Positions 17,681-25,883 of a stretch of DNA of 64,000 nt are shown here, piece after piece. The translations under genes and the position numbers were made by a program. The notes under the pieces are model-generated. The model made no database searches. It had not been told where the DNA came from and worked only from the letters and a program-made list of their open reading frames with translations. The stretch lies in the NCBI RefSeq assembly GCF_003096015.2, contig NZ_CP029185.2:3498501-3562500 (forward strand). Reading direction: 5' to 3'. Origin of the DNA: Limnobaculum parvum. Lineage in GTDB: Bacteria; Pseudomonadota; Gammaproteobacteria; Enterobacterales; Enterobacteriaceae. Numbering within the stretch: the first letter of the stretch is position 1; every line of letters starts with the position of its first letter.

Positions 17681-18226
17681 CTACTGGGGATCTGGTTCAT
17701 CATATTTATGCATCTGGTCTAAACGATGCTGTATCATCTCCATCCTTTCAGAATGGTTATGATTGAATATCTTTTGCTGCTCTGGCGTTAGCAGGCTATA
17801 AAACTGGTGGTTAACCCGCGCTAAAGCAACTTGTCTCTCAACCTGCGCTTTGGCGATAACTTCAGCCTGTGCGCGCGCAACATCTTCATCAAATTTATCG
17901 GCAATGATTAACTTATGCATTGCTTCCATGTTATCCCTGTACATCTGTGGCATAACATCATGGTAATTTTGTCTTATCAAGTCACGCATCTGCTGGCGCT
18001 GTTTGGCGGTCAACTTCAACCCTTCAAATAAACCATGCTGGCGCATAACCTCAGTTTTTAACACTTCACCGCTATTCGCGGGAGAAACCGAACTAAAACA
18101 AGCTTCCGTCTCTGTACAATTTACTGGTTCAACTGAAGATTCAGCGTTTTTTGTGTCTGCGGCCAACACTGTTGATGTACTCAGTGCTAACATTGATGCC
18201 ATAATTAATACATTAACTTTATGCAT
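17681..18226 (-). CDS. cpxP: Periplasmic Cpx adaptor/inhibitor CpxP
   Basis: About 181 residues from ATG 18226 (MHKVNVLIMASMLALS, signal peptide cleaved near VLAA). It has the two LTxxQ-family motifs: LTAKQRQQMRDL (about 80) and LLTPEQQKIF (about 150). CpxP binds the CpxA sensor domain and delivers misfolded proteins to DegP. GGAG lies 9 bases before this ATG; upstream in-frame GTG 18247 and ATG 18229 are possible but less like the family. It has a longer, Cys-containing linker after the signal (NCTETEACF) than E. coli CpxP (166 aa). Divergent from cpxR with a CpxR box between. Confidence 0.95.
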   Translation of the reverse strand: MHKVNVLIMASMLALSTSTVLAADTKNAESSVEPVNCTETEACFSSVSPANSGEVLKTEVMRQHGLFEGLKLTAKQRQQMRDLIRQNYHDVMPQMYRDNMEAMHKLIIADKFDEDVARAQAEVIAKAQVERQVALARVNHQFYSLLTPEQQKIFNHNHSERMEMIQHRLDQMHKYDEPDPQ

Positions 18227-18305
18227 CATCTTCTCCGCAAGCTTCACCGTATTGAACCGATGTAGAGAAGTCTACCCGAGCGGATGAAAACTAGCGTCAG
18301 TGCGT

Positions 18306-18320
18306 GTAAATGTGTGTAAA
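18306..18320. promoter_or_regulatory. CpxR box in the cpxP-cpxR divergent promoter
   Basis: GTAAA-TGTGT-GTAAA: two perfect half-sites of the CpxR consensus GTAAA(N5)GTAAA, 53 bases before the cpxR ATG and 80 before the cpxP ATG. It supports autoregulation and strong cpxP induction as in E. coli. Confidence 0.92.
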
Positions 18321-18372
18321 GTCATGGATTAGCGCCACCTATTCGAGTAATTTTGCTTCCGGAGGAAACACT

Positions 18373-19071
18373 ATGAGTAAAATATTGCTTGTTGATGACG
18401 ATCGTGAAATCACGTCATTGCTGGAAGAATTACTGGAGCTGGAAGGGTTTAACGTTGTTGTTGCTTATGATGGCGAACAAGCAATAAACATGATGGATGA
18501 CACCATTGACCTGCTTCTGCTAGATATTATGATGCCAAAGAAAAATGGTATCGATACGCTAAAAGAGCTACGCCAAAATTATCAAACGCCGGTGATTATG
18601 CTCACCGCGCGCGGCAGTGAGCTGGATAGAGTATTAGGGCTAGAATTGGGGGCGGATGACTATCTACCTAAGCCATTTAACGATCGCGAACTGATAGCCC
18701 GTATCCGCGCTATCTTAAGACGCTCCAACTGGAGCGAACAACAACAAGAACCTGAAGTCAGCTCCAATACGCTGCAGGTAGATAAACTACGTTTGAATCC
18801 AGGGCGTCAGGAAGCCAGCTTCGACGGACAAACCCTCGATCTGACCGGTACTGAATTCACCCTGCTTTATTTATTAGCCCAACGTTTAGGTCAAGTGGTT
18901 TCCCGCGAATATTTAAGTCAGGAAGTGCTGGGAAAACGCTTAACCCCTTTCGATCGCGCTATTGATATGCATATCTCAAACCTCAGACGTAAATTACCTG
19001 AGCGCCATGACGGATTATCTTGGTTCAAGACTCTACGTGGTCGCGGTTATCTGATGGTTACTGCAACATGA
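18373..19071 (+). CDS. cpxR: Response regulator CpxR
   Basis: A 232-residue OmpR-family regulator, equal in length to E. coli CpxR. The receiver domain has VDDDRE and phospho-acceptor Asp51 (LLLLDIMMPKKNG), Thr in MLTARGS and Lys in YLPKPFNDREL. The C-terminal winged helix (about 130-232) has LDLTGTEFTLLYLL and DMHISNLRRKLPE. ATG 18373 follows GGAGGAAACACT; an upstream in-frame start lacks a ribosome site. It overlaps cpxA by 4 bases (ATGA). Confidence 0.98.
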   Translation: MSKILLVDDDREITSLLEELLELEGFNVVVAYDGEQAINMMDDTIDLLLLDIMMPKKNGIDTLKELRQNYQTPVIMLTARGSELDRVLGLELGADDYLPKPFNDRELIARIRAILRRSNWSEQQQEPEVSSNTLQVDKLRLNPGRQEASFDGQTLDLTGTEFTLLYLLAQRLGQVVSREYLSQEVLGKRLTPFDRAIDMHISNLRRKLPERHDGLSWFKTLRGRGYLMVTAT

Positions 19072-20402
19072 TTACCTTCAATAGCCTGACAACCCGCATT
19101 TTTGCCATATTCTGGCTAACCCTGACGTTAGTCGTCATGGTGGTACTGATGGTTCCTAAACTTGACTCCCGTCAGTTAGCCGCCCTGCTAGACAGCGAGC
19201 GGCGTCAGGGAACCATGCTAGAGCAGCACGTTGAAGCTGAACTGGCCAGTACGCCTAACAGCGATCTGATGTGGTGGCGCAGGCTATTGCAGGCTATTGA
19301 AAAGTGGTCCCCCCCTGGCCAGCGCATGTTACTGGTCACCAGCGAAGGCCGAATTGTCGGCATTCTGAAACGTAATGAAATGCAGATGGTGCGCAACTTT
19401 ATCGGGCAGGCAGACAATGCTGACTATCCGATGAAGAAAAAATATGGCCTGCTGGAAATGGTGGGGCCATTTTCAGTTCGCGATAGAGAAGAACACTATC
19501 AACTGTATTTAATGCGCCCGGCAACCAGCCCACAATCAGACTTTATCAATTTGCTGTTTGACCGCCCGCTGTTATTGCTGGCCGTCACCATGGTTATCAG
19601 CATACCTTTACTGCTCTGGCTGGCTTGGAGCCTAGCTAAACCGGCCCGTAAGCTAAAACGAGCTGCGGATGAAGTAGCCCGAGGTAACCTGAAAGAATCT
19701 CCAGAACTTGAGTCTGGCCCACTTGAATTCCGTGCTGCTGGAGCCAGTTTTAACCAAATGGTAAGCGGGCTGGATCGTATGGTGAAAGCGCAGCAACGGT
19801 TAATATCTGATATATCACATGAATTAAGAACACCATTAACCCGTCTGCAGTTAGCAACTGCATTGATGAGACGCCGACATGGCGAATCCAAAGAATTAGT
19901 GCGAATAGAGACGGAAGCGCAGCGACTGGATCATATGATTAACCACTTGCTGGATCTGTCGCGCAATCAATATAAAAGCGAAATCGCCCGAGAACGTCTA
20001 TTAGCAGATGAGCTTTGGGCTGATGTTCTTGATAATGCCAAGTTTGAAGCTGAGCATACGGATAAAAAGCTGGAAATCGCAGTTCCCCCCGGCCACTGGC
20101 CAATTTTTGGCAACCGGGCTGCATTGGACAGTGCATTAGAAAACGTGATTCGTAACGCTTTCCGTTATTCCAACCACCACATTGTTGTTACCTTCCACTG
20201 TAGCGAACAGGGCGTTGAGATTCATGTGGATGACGACGGCCCTGGTGTAGCAGAAGAAGATCGCGAACAAATTTTCCGACCATTTTATCGTACTGATGAG
20301 GCTCGAGATCGTAATTCTGGCGGTTCTGGCCTTGGTTTAGCCATCGTGGAATCCGCAATTAGCCAGCATGGCGGCTGGGCCAAAGCAGAAAAAGTCCATT
20401 AG
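19068..20402 (+). CDS. cpxA: Sensor histidine kinase CpxA, C-terminally frameshifted
   Basis: The in-frame product is 444 residues, against 457 in E. coli. N-terminal transmembrane helix about 10-29, periplasmic sensor to about 165, second helix about 165-185, HAMP, phospho-acceptor His in SDISHELRTPLTR (about 249), then N box (ENVIRNAF) and G boxes (DDDGPG, GSGLGLAIV) of the ATPase domain. The frame ends GGWAKAEKVH-stop. Shifting -1 after an AAAAA run (20389-20393) reads on as SPLGGLRLIIWLPLYVR to TAG at 20444-20446, matching the conserved E. coli tail. So this is a one-base indel (real, sequencing error or recoded). The kinase core is intact; only the last beta-strand is lost. Confidence 0.93.
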   Translation: MITFNSLTTRIFAIFWLTLTLVVMVVLMVPKLDSRQLAALLDSERRQGTMLEQHVEAELASTPNSDLMWWRRLLQAIEKWSPPGQRMLLVTSEGRIVGILKRNEMQMVRNFIGQADNADYPMKKKYGLLEMVGPFSVRDREEHYQLYLMRPATSPQSDFINLLFDRPLLLLAVTMVISIPLLLWLAWSLAKPARKLKRAADEVARGNLKESPELESGPLEFRAAGASFNQMVSGLDRMVKAQQRLISDISHELRTPLTRLQLATALMRRRHGESKELVRIETEAQRLDHMINHLLDLSRNQYKSEIARERLLADELWADVLDNAKFEAEHTDKKLEIAVPPGHWPIFGNRAALDSALENVIRNAFRYSNHHIVVTFHCSEQGVEIHVDDDGPGVAEEDREQIFRPFYRTDEARDRNSGGSGLGLAIVESAISQHGGWAKAEKVH

Positions 20403-20499
20403 GTGGACTACGCCTAATAATTTGGCTGCCTCTTTACGTTCGCTAGTTCTAGCGAGATTCAATATCTGTTATTCTGCGCCTCTCTGAATTGGGGGGCGC

Positions 20500-20973
20500 A
20501 TGTTAAACATTGTTTTATTTGAACCAGAAATACCACCAAACACGGGCAATATTATCCGTCTGTGTGCAAATACTGGATTCCAGCTACATCTGATAGAACC
20601 TCTGGGTTTTACTTGGGATGATAAACGCCTGCGTCGTGCCGGACTGGATTACCATGAGTTTACCGCTATCAAACGCCATAAGAATTATCAGGTGTTTGTT
20701 ACTAACGAAAATCCTGCCCGATTATTTGCCCTAACCACCAAAGGCACACCGGCCCACAGCGCGGTTTCCTATCAGCCCGGTGATTACCTGCTCTTTGGCC
20801 CTGAAACGCGTGGCTTACCTGCGGAAGTTTTGGATAACCTGCCAAAAGAACAAAAAATTCGTATTCCTATGCAGCCAGATAGCCGCAGTATGAATCTGTC
20901 AAATGCTGTTTCGGTGGTAGTGTACGAAGCGTGGAGACAATTAGGTTATCAGGGCGCAGTGCATCGGGAATAG
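20500..20973 (+). CDS. trmL: tRNA (cytidine/uridine-2'-O-)-methyltransferase TrmL (YibK)
   Basis: A 157-residue SPOUT methyltransferase that 2'-O-methylates the wobble base of the two tRNA-Leu isoacceptors. Trefoil-knot motifs are FEPEIPPNTGNIIRLCAN (about 6-23), LLFGPETRGLP (about 95-105) and the C-terminal IPMQPDSRSMNLSNAVSVV (about 124-142). Same length as E. coli TrmL. It sits between cpxA and convergent cysE, whereas in E. coli the cpx and trmL-cysE blocks are far apart. Confidence 0.97.
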   Translation: MLNIVLFEPEIPPNTGNIIRLCANTGFQLHLIEPLGFTWDDKRLRRAGLDYHEFTAIKRHKNYQVFVTNENPARLFALTTKGTPAHSAVSYQPGDYLLFGPETRGLPAEVLDNLPKEQKIRIPMQPDSRSMNLSNAVSVVVYEAWRQLGYQGAVHRE

Positions 20974-21035
20974 AAACTGACCGGAAAGCCCTGCCAGCTA
21001 AAATAAACTATTTGAATGATTTTGATGGAAAAGGA

Positions 21036-21854
21036 TTAATCATCAACCGAGAGGTCAATATCGCCCTTCAAGCCATTAAAGCTTTGATCCATTTCCATTG
21101 AAGGCTTATCACAGCCTGAGCGACCAACAATACGGGCAGGTACACCCGCTACCGTGGTGTAAGGTGGCACCGCCTGTAGCACTACAGAACCAGCACCAAT
21201 TTTGGCACCTCTACCCACTTCAATATTACCAAGAATTTTAGCGCCAGCACCAATCATCACCCCTTCACGGATCTTCGGATGACGATCGCCCCCCTCTTTT
21301 CCAGTACCACCCAACGTAACGGATTGAAGAATAGAAACGTCATTATCTACAACGGCTGTTTCGCCAATCACAATACCCGTCGCGTGGTCCAACATAATAC
21401 CGTGACCAATACGAGCCGCCGGATGAATATCCACCCCAAACACCACAGAAACTTGGTTTTGTAAATAAATAGCCAGTGCCTTACGATTCTGCTGCCATAA
21501 CCAATGGCCCACGCGATAGGCCTGCAACGCATGAAAACCTTTAAGGTAGAGTAACGGAGTTGAATATTTATCAACGGCTGGATCACGCTGGCGTACCGCC
21601 AAAATATCACGAGCCGCCGATTCAACGATGGAATTATCAGACTGAATTGCCGCTTCAATAATTTCCCGAACGGAAATAGCCGGCATGGTCGCGCTGGCCA
21701 ATTTATTGGCCAGAATATAGCTCAGAGCATTCCCCAGAAACTCATGGTTCAACAGCGTCGAATGGAAGAAACTGGCAAGGATAGGTTCACAATCAACCAG
21801 CTTTCGCGCTTCAACTTTTATCTCATTCCAGACCTGCATTGACTCTGATGACAT
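21036..21854 (-). CDS. cysE: Serine O-acetyltransferase CysE
   Basis: A 272-residue enzyme making O-acetylserine from serine and acetyl-CoA, the first step of cysteine synthesis. The N-terminal helical domain (CEPILASFFHSTLL) is followed by a left-handed beta-helix of hexapeptide repeats (about 140-245) with the catalytic IMLDHATGIVIGETA (Asp/His) and GGTGKEGGDRHPKI. ATG 21854 has AGGAG seven bases upstream; a GTG six codons earlier is possible. The C-terminus ends IDLSVDD, not the Ile that inserts into CysK in E. coli. It follows gpsA on the same strand. Confidence 0.97.
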   Translation of the reverse strand: MSSESMQVWNEIKVEARKLVDCEPILASFFHSTLLNHEFLGNALSYILANKLASATMPAISVREIIEAAIQSDNSIVESAARDILAVRQRDPAVDKYSTPLLYLKGFHALQAYRVGHWLWQQNRKALAIYLQNQVSVVFGVDIHPAARIGHGIMLDHATGIVIGETAVVDNDVSILQSVTLGGTGKEGGDRHPKIREGVMIGAGAKILGNIEVGRGAKIGAGSVVLQAVPPYTTVAGVPARIVGRSGCDKPSMEMDQSFNGLKGDIDLSVDD

Positions 21855-21910
21855 TTTCCAGCTCCTGCTCACACCTCAGTGCCAATAAAAACAATGGATA
21901 CTGATAGTAA

Positions 21911-22924
21911 TTAGATTTTTATTTTCTCATCTTTGCTGGTTCGGCTAAGCAGAGTGATAGCCGCTTCCCGGGCATCTTTACCGGCATAAAGTACCTGGTA
22001 AATCTGTTCAGTAATTGGCATCTCCACGCCATAGCGCTGAGCCAGTACCCAAACTTCTTTAGTATTACGATAGCCTTCAACCACCTGACCAATCAGATTT
22101 TGGGCCTCGTCAACACGTTTCCCCTCGCCCAGCATAATGCCAAAACGACGGTTGCGGGATTGATTGTCCGTACAGGTCAATACCAAATCGCCTAATCCAG
22201 CCATGCCCATAAACGTGGCAGGATCTGCACCCAATGCGGTCCCTAAGCGGCTCATCTCTGCCAAACCTCGGGTTATTAATGCCGTTCTAGCATTGGCACC
22301 AAAACCAATACCGTCGGACATACCCGCTCCGATAGCAATGACGTTTTTAACTGCGCCGCCTAACTGAACGCCAATAAAATCAGGGTTACTGTAAACCCTA
22401 AAGCTCTTCCCGCAGTGCAATAACTTTTGTAAATCGTCAGTAAACTGAGGTTCGGATGAAGCTACCGCAATCGCCGTAGGTAAACCCGCAGCAAGCTCTT
22501 TGGCAAATGTTGGCCCGGAGATAACCGCCAGTGGGATATCGTTACCTAACGCTTCTCTGGCAACGTCGGCCAGCAAACGCCCAGTTTCTGCTTCCAGCCC
22601 TTTGGTTGCCCAAACAATACGTGCATTGGGCTGTAAAAACGGTTTTATCTGCCGAAGAACATCACCAAAAACATGACTAGGCACAACCACTAGGATATCC
22701 CGGCTGACACTAATAGCCTGCTGAAGGTTGGCCTGTAACTGTAACGTATCCGGGAATGGAACATCCGGAAGAAACGCCTGATTTTTTCTATCCTGTTGCA
22801 GTAGTGCAATATGTTGAGGATCGTGCCCCCACAACACCACCGAGTGGCCATTACGCGCCAGCGTAATGGCCAAAGCGGTGCCGTAAGAGCCGGCACCGAT
22901 AACAGTCATATCGACTTGATTCAT
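21911..22924 (-). CDS. gpsA: Glycerol-3-phosphate dehydrogenase [NAD(P)+]
   Basis: A 337-residue cytosolic enzyme making sn-glycerol-3-phosphate for phospholipids. The Rossmann motif GAGSYGTALAI is at about 10-20, WATKGLE near 109, the catalytic Lys in GGAVKNVIAIGAGMSDG near 190, and the substrate-binding NARTALITRGLAEM near 215-228. Its ATG overlaps the secB stop (TAATG), implying coupling. Confidence 0.97.
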   Translation of the reverse strand: MNQVDMTVIGAGSYGTALAITLARNGHSVVLWGHDPQHIALLQQDRKNQAFLPDVPFPDTLQLQANLQQAISVSRDILVVVPSHVFGDVLRQIKPFLQPNARIVWATKGLEAETGRLLADVAREALGNDIPLAVISGPTFAKELAAGLPTAIAVASSEPQFTDDLQKLLHCGKSFRVYSNPDFIGVQLGGAVKNVIAIGAGMSDGIGFGANARTALITRGLAEMSRLGTALGADPATFMGMAGLGDLVLTCTDNQSRNRRFGIMLGEGKRVDEAQNLIGQVVEGYRNTKEVWVLAQRYGVEMPITEQIYQVLYAGKDAREAAITLLSRTSKDEKIKI

Positions 22925-23397
22925 TACGCGTCCTGATGCGGCACAGCGCCTTGCTCAGCTTCGGCTTGCTGCTGCAGATAGTTCATGAACAGCGCATCAA
23001 AGTTAACTGGCGCCAAATTCAATTGCGGGAAACTACCGCGAGAAACCAATGCAGAGACACATTCGCGAGCATAAGGGAACAGAATATTCGGGCAGTATGC
23101 ACCCAGACAGTGAGCCATCTGAGAATCATCCAGACCAGTAATGCTAAAGATACCTGCCTGCTGAACTTCACATAAAAATGCAGTATCTTCACCCAGCATA
23201 GCGGTTGCTGTAACGCGTAAAACAACTTCAAATACACCATCACCCAGTTGACTGGAAGCCGTATCTAAATCTAGCTTAACCTGAGGCTCCCACTCCTGCT
23301 GAAAAATCAGTGGTGCAGCAGGCGCTTCAAAAGAGACGTCTTTGGTATAAATGCGTTGAATTTGAAACGCCATTTCTGGGTTGCTTTGTTCTGACAT
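22924..23397 (-). CDS. secB: Protein-export chaperone SecB
   Basis: A 157-residue tetrameric chaperone keeping preproteins unfolded for SecA. Family blocks are FQIQRIYTKDVSFEAP (8-23), MAHCLGAYCPNILFPYARE (about 95-113) and the acidic/Gln C-terminal tail. It heads the secB-gpsA-cysE run. In E. coli and Yersinia grxC lies just upstream between yibN and secB; here only about 105 non-coding bases separate yibN from secB. Confidence 0.97.
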   Translation of the reverse strand: MSEQSNPEMAFQIQRIYTKDVSFEAPAAPLIFQQEWEPQVKLDLDTASSQLGDGVFEVVLRVTATAMLGEDTAFLCEVQQAGIFSITGLDDSQMAHCLGAYCPNILFPYARECVSALVSRGSFPQLNLAPVNFDALFMNYLQQQAEAEQGAVPHQDA

Positions 23398-23502
23398 AAA
23401 AAATTACCTTTAAGTTAAATGTCCTTCTCATGCTGAAATAAAGCAATAATCGGGAATTTTGAGATAAACAGTAAAGTGGGGCTCATCCCGTTTTACCGAC
23501 TA

Positions 23503-23934
23503 TTACTTACCGCGAACCAATGGCAGGTTTTCACCACTCCAGCCAGACAATCCGTTTTTCAGCGTGAATACCTGTGTGAAGCCTTCTTTTACCAACACTT
23601 CTGCCGGCTCTTTTGAACTGGTACCATTAGCACAAAGTACAATTACCGGACGCTCTTTGTGTTTGTCCAAAACGGCAAGGGTGCCATTTTTAATATCTGT
23701 TGGCGTTAAGTTGATCGCACCGACAATATGCCCTTTACGGAAATCATCAATCGTACGGGTATCAACAACAACCGCATCTTCTGAGTTGATCAGTCGGGTC
23801 AAATCCGAGTTGCTGATATCTTTAACTTTAGATGTTGCTGTTTTTAGCGTCATAAAAATGACAGCGACCAGTAAGCCAACCCAGGCAATACTCAATACCG
23901 GGTGGTTACTAACAAATTGCATAACTTGTTCCAT
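23503..23934 (-). CDS. yibN: Membrane-anchored rhodanese-domain protein YibN
   Basis: About 143 residues. N-terminal transmembrane anchor (about 10-29, VLSIAWVGLLVAVIFMTL) then a rhodanese domain with DTRTIDDFRKGHIVGAINL and the C-terminal GWSGENLPLVRGK shared with E. coli YibN. The active-site loop reads VLCANGTSS with a Cys at the normal rhodanese position, while E. coli YibN, as I recall it, has VVDGSGMQ there. The ATG at 23934 aligns with the family; a TTG four codons upstream is possible. Divergent from gpmI. Confidence 0.93.
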   Translation of the reverse strand: MEQVMQFVSNHPVLSIAWVGLLVAVIFMTLKTATSKVKDISNSDLTRLINSEDAVVVDTRTIDDFRKGHIVGAINLTPTDIKNGTLAVLDKHKERPVIVLCANGTSSKEPAEVLVKEGFTQVFTLKNGLSGWSGENLPLVRGK

Positions 23935-24278
23935 GGAGGATAACAACTCCCGCTGTTTGGGATTAAATAATCAAGGTTATGGAGTATACCTTCGCACTGC
24001 ACCAAATACAGCCAAAATACGGTTAGCAATGCAGAAAATACGGTACATCTCTAAAAATTTTATCAAGAGTTTGCTGCTAAACATATTGGAAAAGAGTAAA
24101 AACAGGTATCAAAGTCTGATTTTTCCGCTTATTTTTCTCTGATTGTAGTAAAATTCTCCTCCAAATAACGATGCTGGTTGTACCTATCGTTACCTCTAAG
24201 TTCTCAATGTGGTATAAAAAGCACATTGGATATGAAATGAATACCGCAAATTTCAATGTTATTTACGAGGTTATTTGA

Positions 24279-25823
24279 ATGTCGAGCACAAAAAAACCCA
24301 TGGTTCTAGTGATTCTTGATGGCTATGGCTACCGAGAAGAGCAGCAGGATAACGCTATTGTTAATGCTAAAAAACCGGTGATGGATAATCTGTGGAAGAA
24401 CCACCCACATACGCTCATTGCCGCATCAGGCCTAGATGTAGGTTTACCCGATGGCCAAATGGGTAACTCCGAAGTTGGTCATGTGAATCTGGGTGCCGGA
24501 CGCATCGTTTATCAAGACCTAACTCGCCTAGACAAAGAGATTAAAGACGGTGATTTCTTTACCAACAAGGTATTAACCTCCGCTATTGATAGCGCGGTTG
24601 CAGCAAATAAAGCTGTTCATATCATGGGCCTGATGTCCCCTGGTGGCGTTCACAGCCATGAAGACCATATTCTGGCGATGATTGAATTAGCCGCAAAGCG
24701 TGGCGCAAAAACCGTATATCTTCATGCATTCTTGGATGGTCGCGACACCCCACCCCGTAGTGCGCAATCAACACTGAAACGATTCACCCAAGAATTTGAG
24801 AGATTGGGCTGCGGTCGCATCGCTTCCATCGTAGGCCGTTACTATGCAATGGACCGTGATAACCGCTGGGATCGTGTACAGCTTGCCTATGATCTGATGA
24901 CTGATGCCAAAGGTGAGTTCACCGCAGAAGATGCCGTTTCAGGATTACAGGCTGCATACAGCCGTGATGAAAACGATGAATTTGTTAAGCCTACGGTTAT
25001 TCAAAAATCAGGTGAGCCCTCTGCGGCGATGCAGGATGGTGATGCGCTCATTTTTATGAATTTCCGCGCTGACCGTGCTCGTCAAATCACTCGTACCTTT
25101 ATCAATCCTGACTTTGACGGATTTAAACGTAATAAAGTGGTTAAGTTCAGCGAGTTTGTGATGCTGACTGAATACGCTGCGGATATTAAAGCAGCATGTG
25201 CCTACCCACCAGATTCACTCACCAATACCTTTGGTGAATGGCTGATGAAACATGATAAGACTCAGTTACGCATCTCTGAAACTGAGAAATATGCTCACGT
25301 CACATTTTTCTATAATGGTGGCGTAGAAGATCCATTCACTGGTGAAGATCGCATTCTGGTGAATTCACCTAAAGTTGCGACCTACGATTTACAGCCAGAA
25401 ATGAGTTCCGCAGAGCTGACCGAGAAGTTAGTTGCGGCTATTGAAAGCGGTAAATATGACGCCATTATCTGTAACTATCCTAACGGTGATATGGTTGGCC
25501 ATACCGGTATATATGAAGCTGCAATTAAAGCGGTAGAAACGCTGGATGCTTGCGTTGGTCAAGTGGTTGCTGCCGTTGAAAAAGTCGGTGGACAGTTACT
25601 GGTTACCGCCGACCACGGTAATGCTGAACAGATGCGCGATCCGGCAACGGGTCAGGCCCATACGGCACATACCAGCCTGCCTGTGCCATTGATTTATGTA
25701 GGAAAGCCAGCGCAGGTAATCGAAGGCGGCAAACTGTCTGACCTCGCACCAACCATGCTCAGCCTGATGGGAATGGAAATTCCACAAGAGATGACTGGTA
25801 AGCCGCTGTTCATCGTGAAATAA
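24279..25823 (+). CDS. gpmI: 2,3-bisphosphoglycerate-independent phosphoglycerate mutase
   Basis: A 514-residue Mn-dependent mutase interconverting 3- and 2-phosphoglycerate. The N-terminal metal site is VLILDGYGYRE-like (VILDGYG at 11-17), with nucleophile Ser in GQMGNSEVGHVNLGAGR (about 63), FLDGRDTPPRSA near 150, and the C-terminal metal ligands NYPNGDMVGHTG and TADHGNAEQM. Length equals E. coli GpmM. A terminator follows directly after the stop. Confidence 0.98.
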   Translation: MSSTKKPMVLVILDGYGYREEQQDNAIVNAKKPVMDNLWKNHPHTLIAASGLDVGLPDGQMGNSEVGHVNLGAGRIVYQDLTRLDKEIKDGDFFTNKVLTSAIDSAVAANKAVHIMGLMSPGGVHSHEDHILAMIELAAKRGAKTVYLHAFLDGRDTPPRSAQSTLKRFTQEFERLGCGRIASIVGRYYAMDRDNRWDRVQLAYDLMTDAKGEFTAEDAVSGLQAAYSRDENDEFVKPTVIQKSGEPSAAMQDGDALIFMNFRADRARQITRTFINPDFDGFKRNKVVKFSEFVMLTEYAADIKAACAYPPDSLTNTFGEWLMKHDKTQLRISETEKYAHVTFFYNGGVEDPFTGEDRILVNSPKVATYDLQPEMSSAELTEKLVAAIESGKYDAIICNYPNGDMVGHTGIYEAAIKAVETLDACVGQVVAAVEKVGGQLLVTADHGNAEQMRDPATGQAHTAHTSLPVPLIYVGKPAQVIEGGKLSDLAPTMLSLMGMEIPQEMTGKPLFIVK

Positions 25824-25852
25824 TCGTCTTCCATGAAGGAAGCGATTTTTTT
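25822..25852 (+). terminator. Terminator after gpmI
   Basis: Stem AATCG-(T)-CTTCC / GGAAG-CGATT with a five-base loop and a following T-run, starting within the gpmI stop. It argues against an envC start at 25833 and for the GTG at 25884. Confidence 0.75.
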
Positions 25853-25883
25853 CACTATTCACAAGCTATCAGGGGGGTCGATT

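Noticed and set aside
20441..20456. Palindrome TCGCTAGTTCTAGCGA after cpxA as a terminator
   Set aside because: Seven-base stem with a two-base loop and no T-tract; too weak to call.
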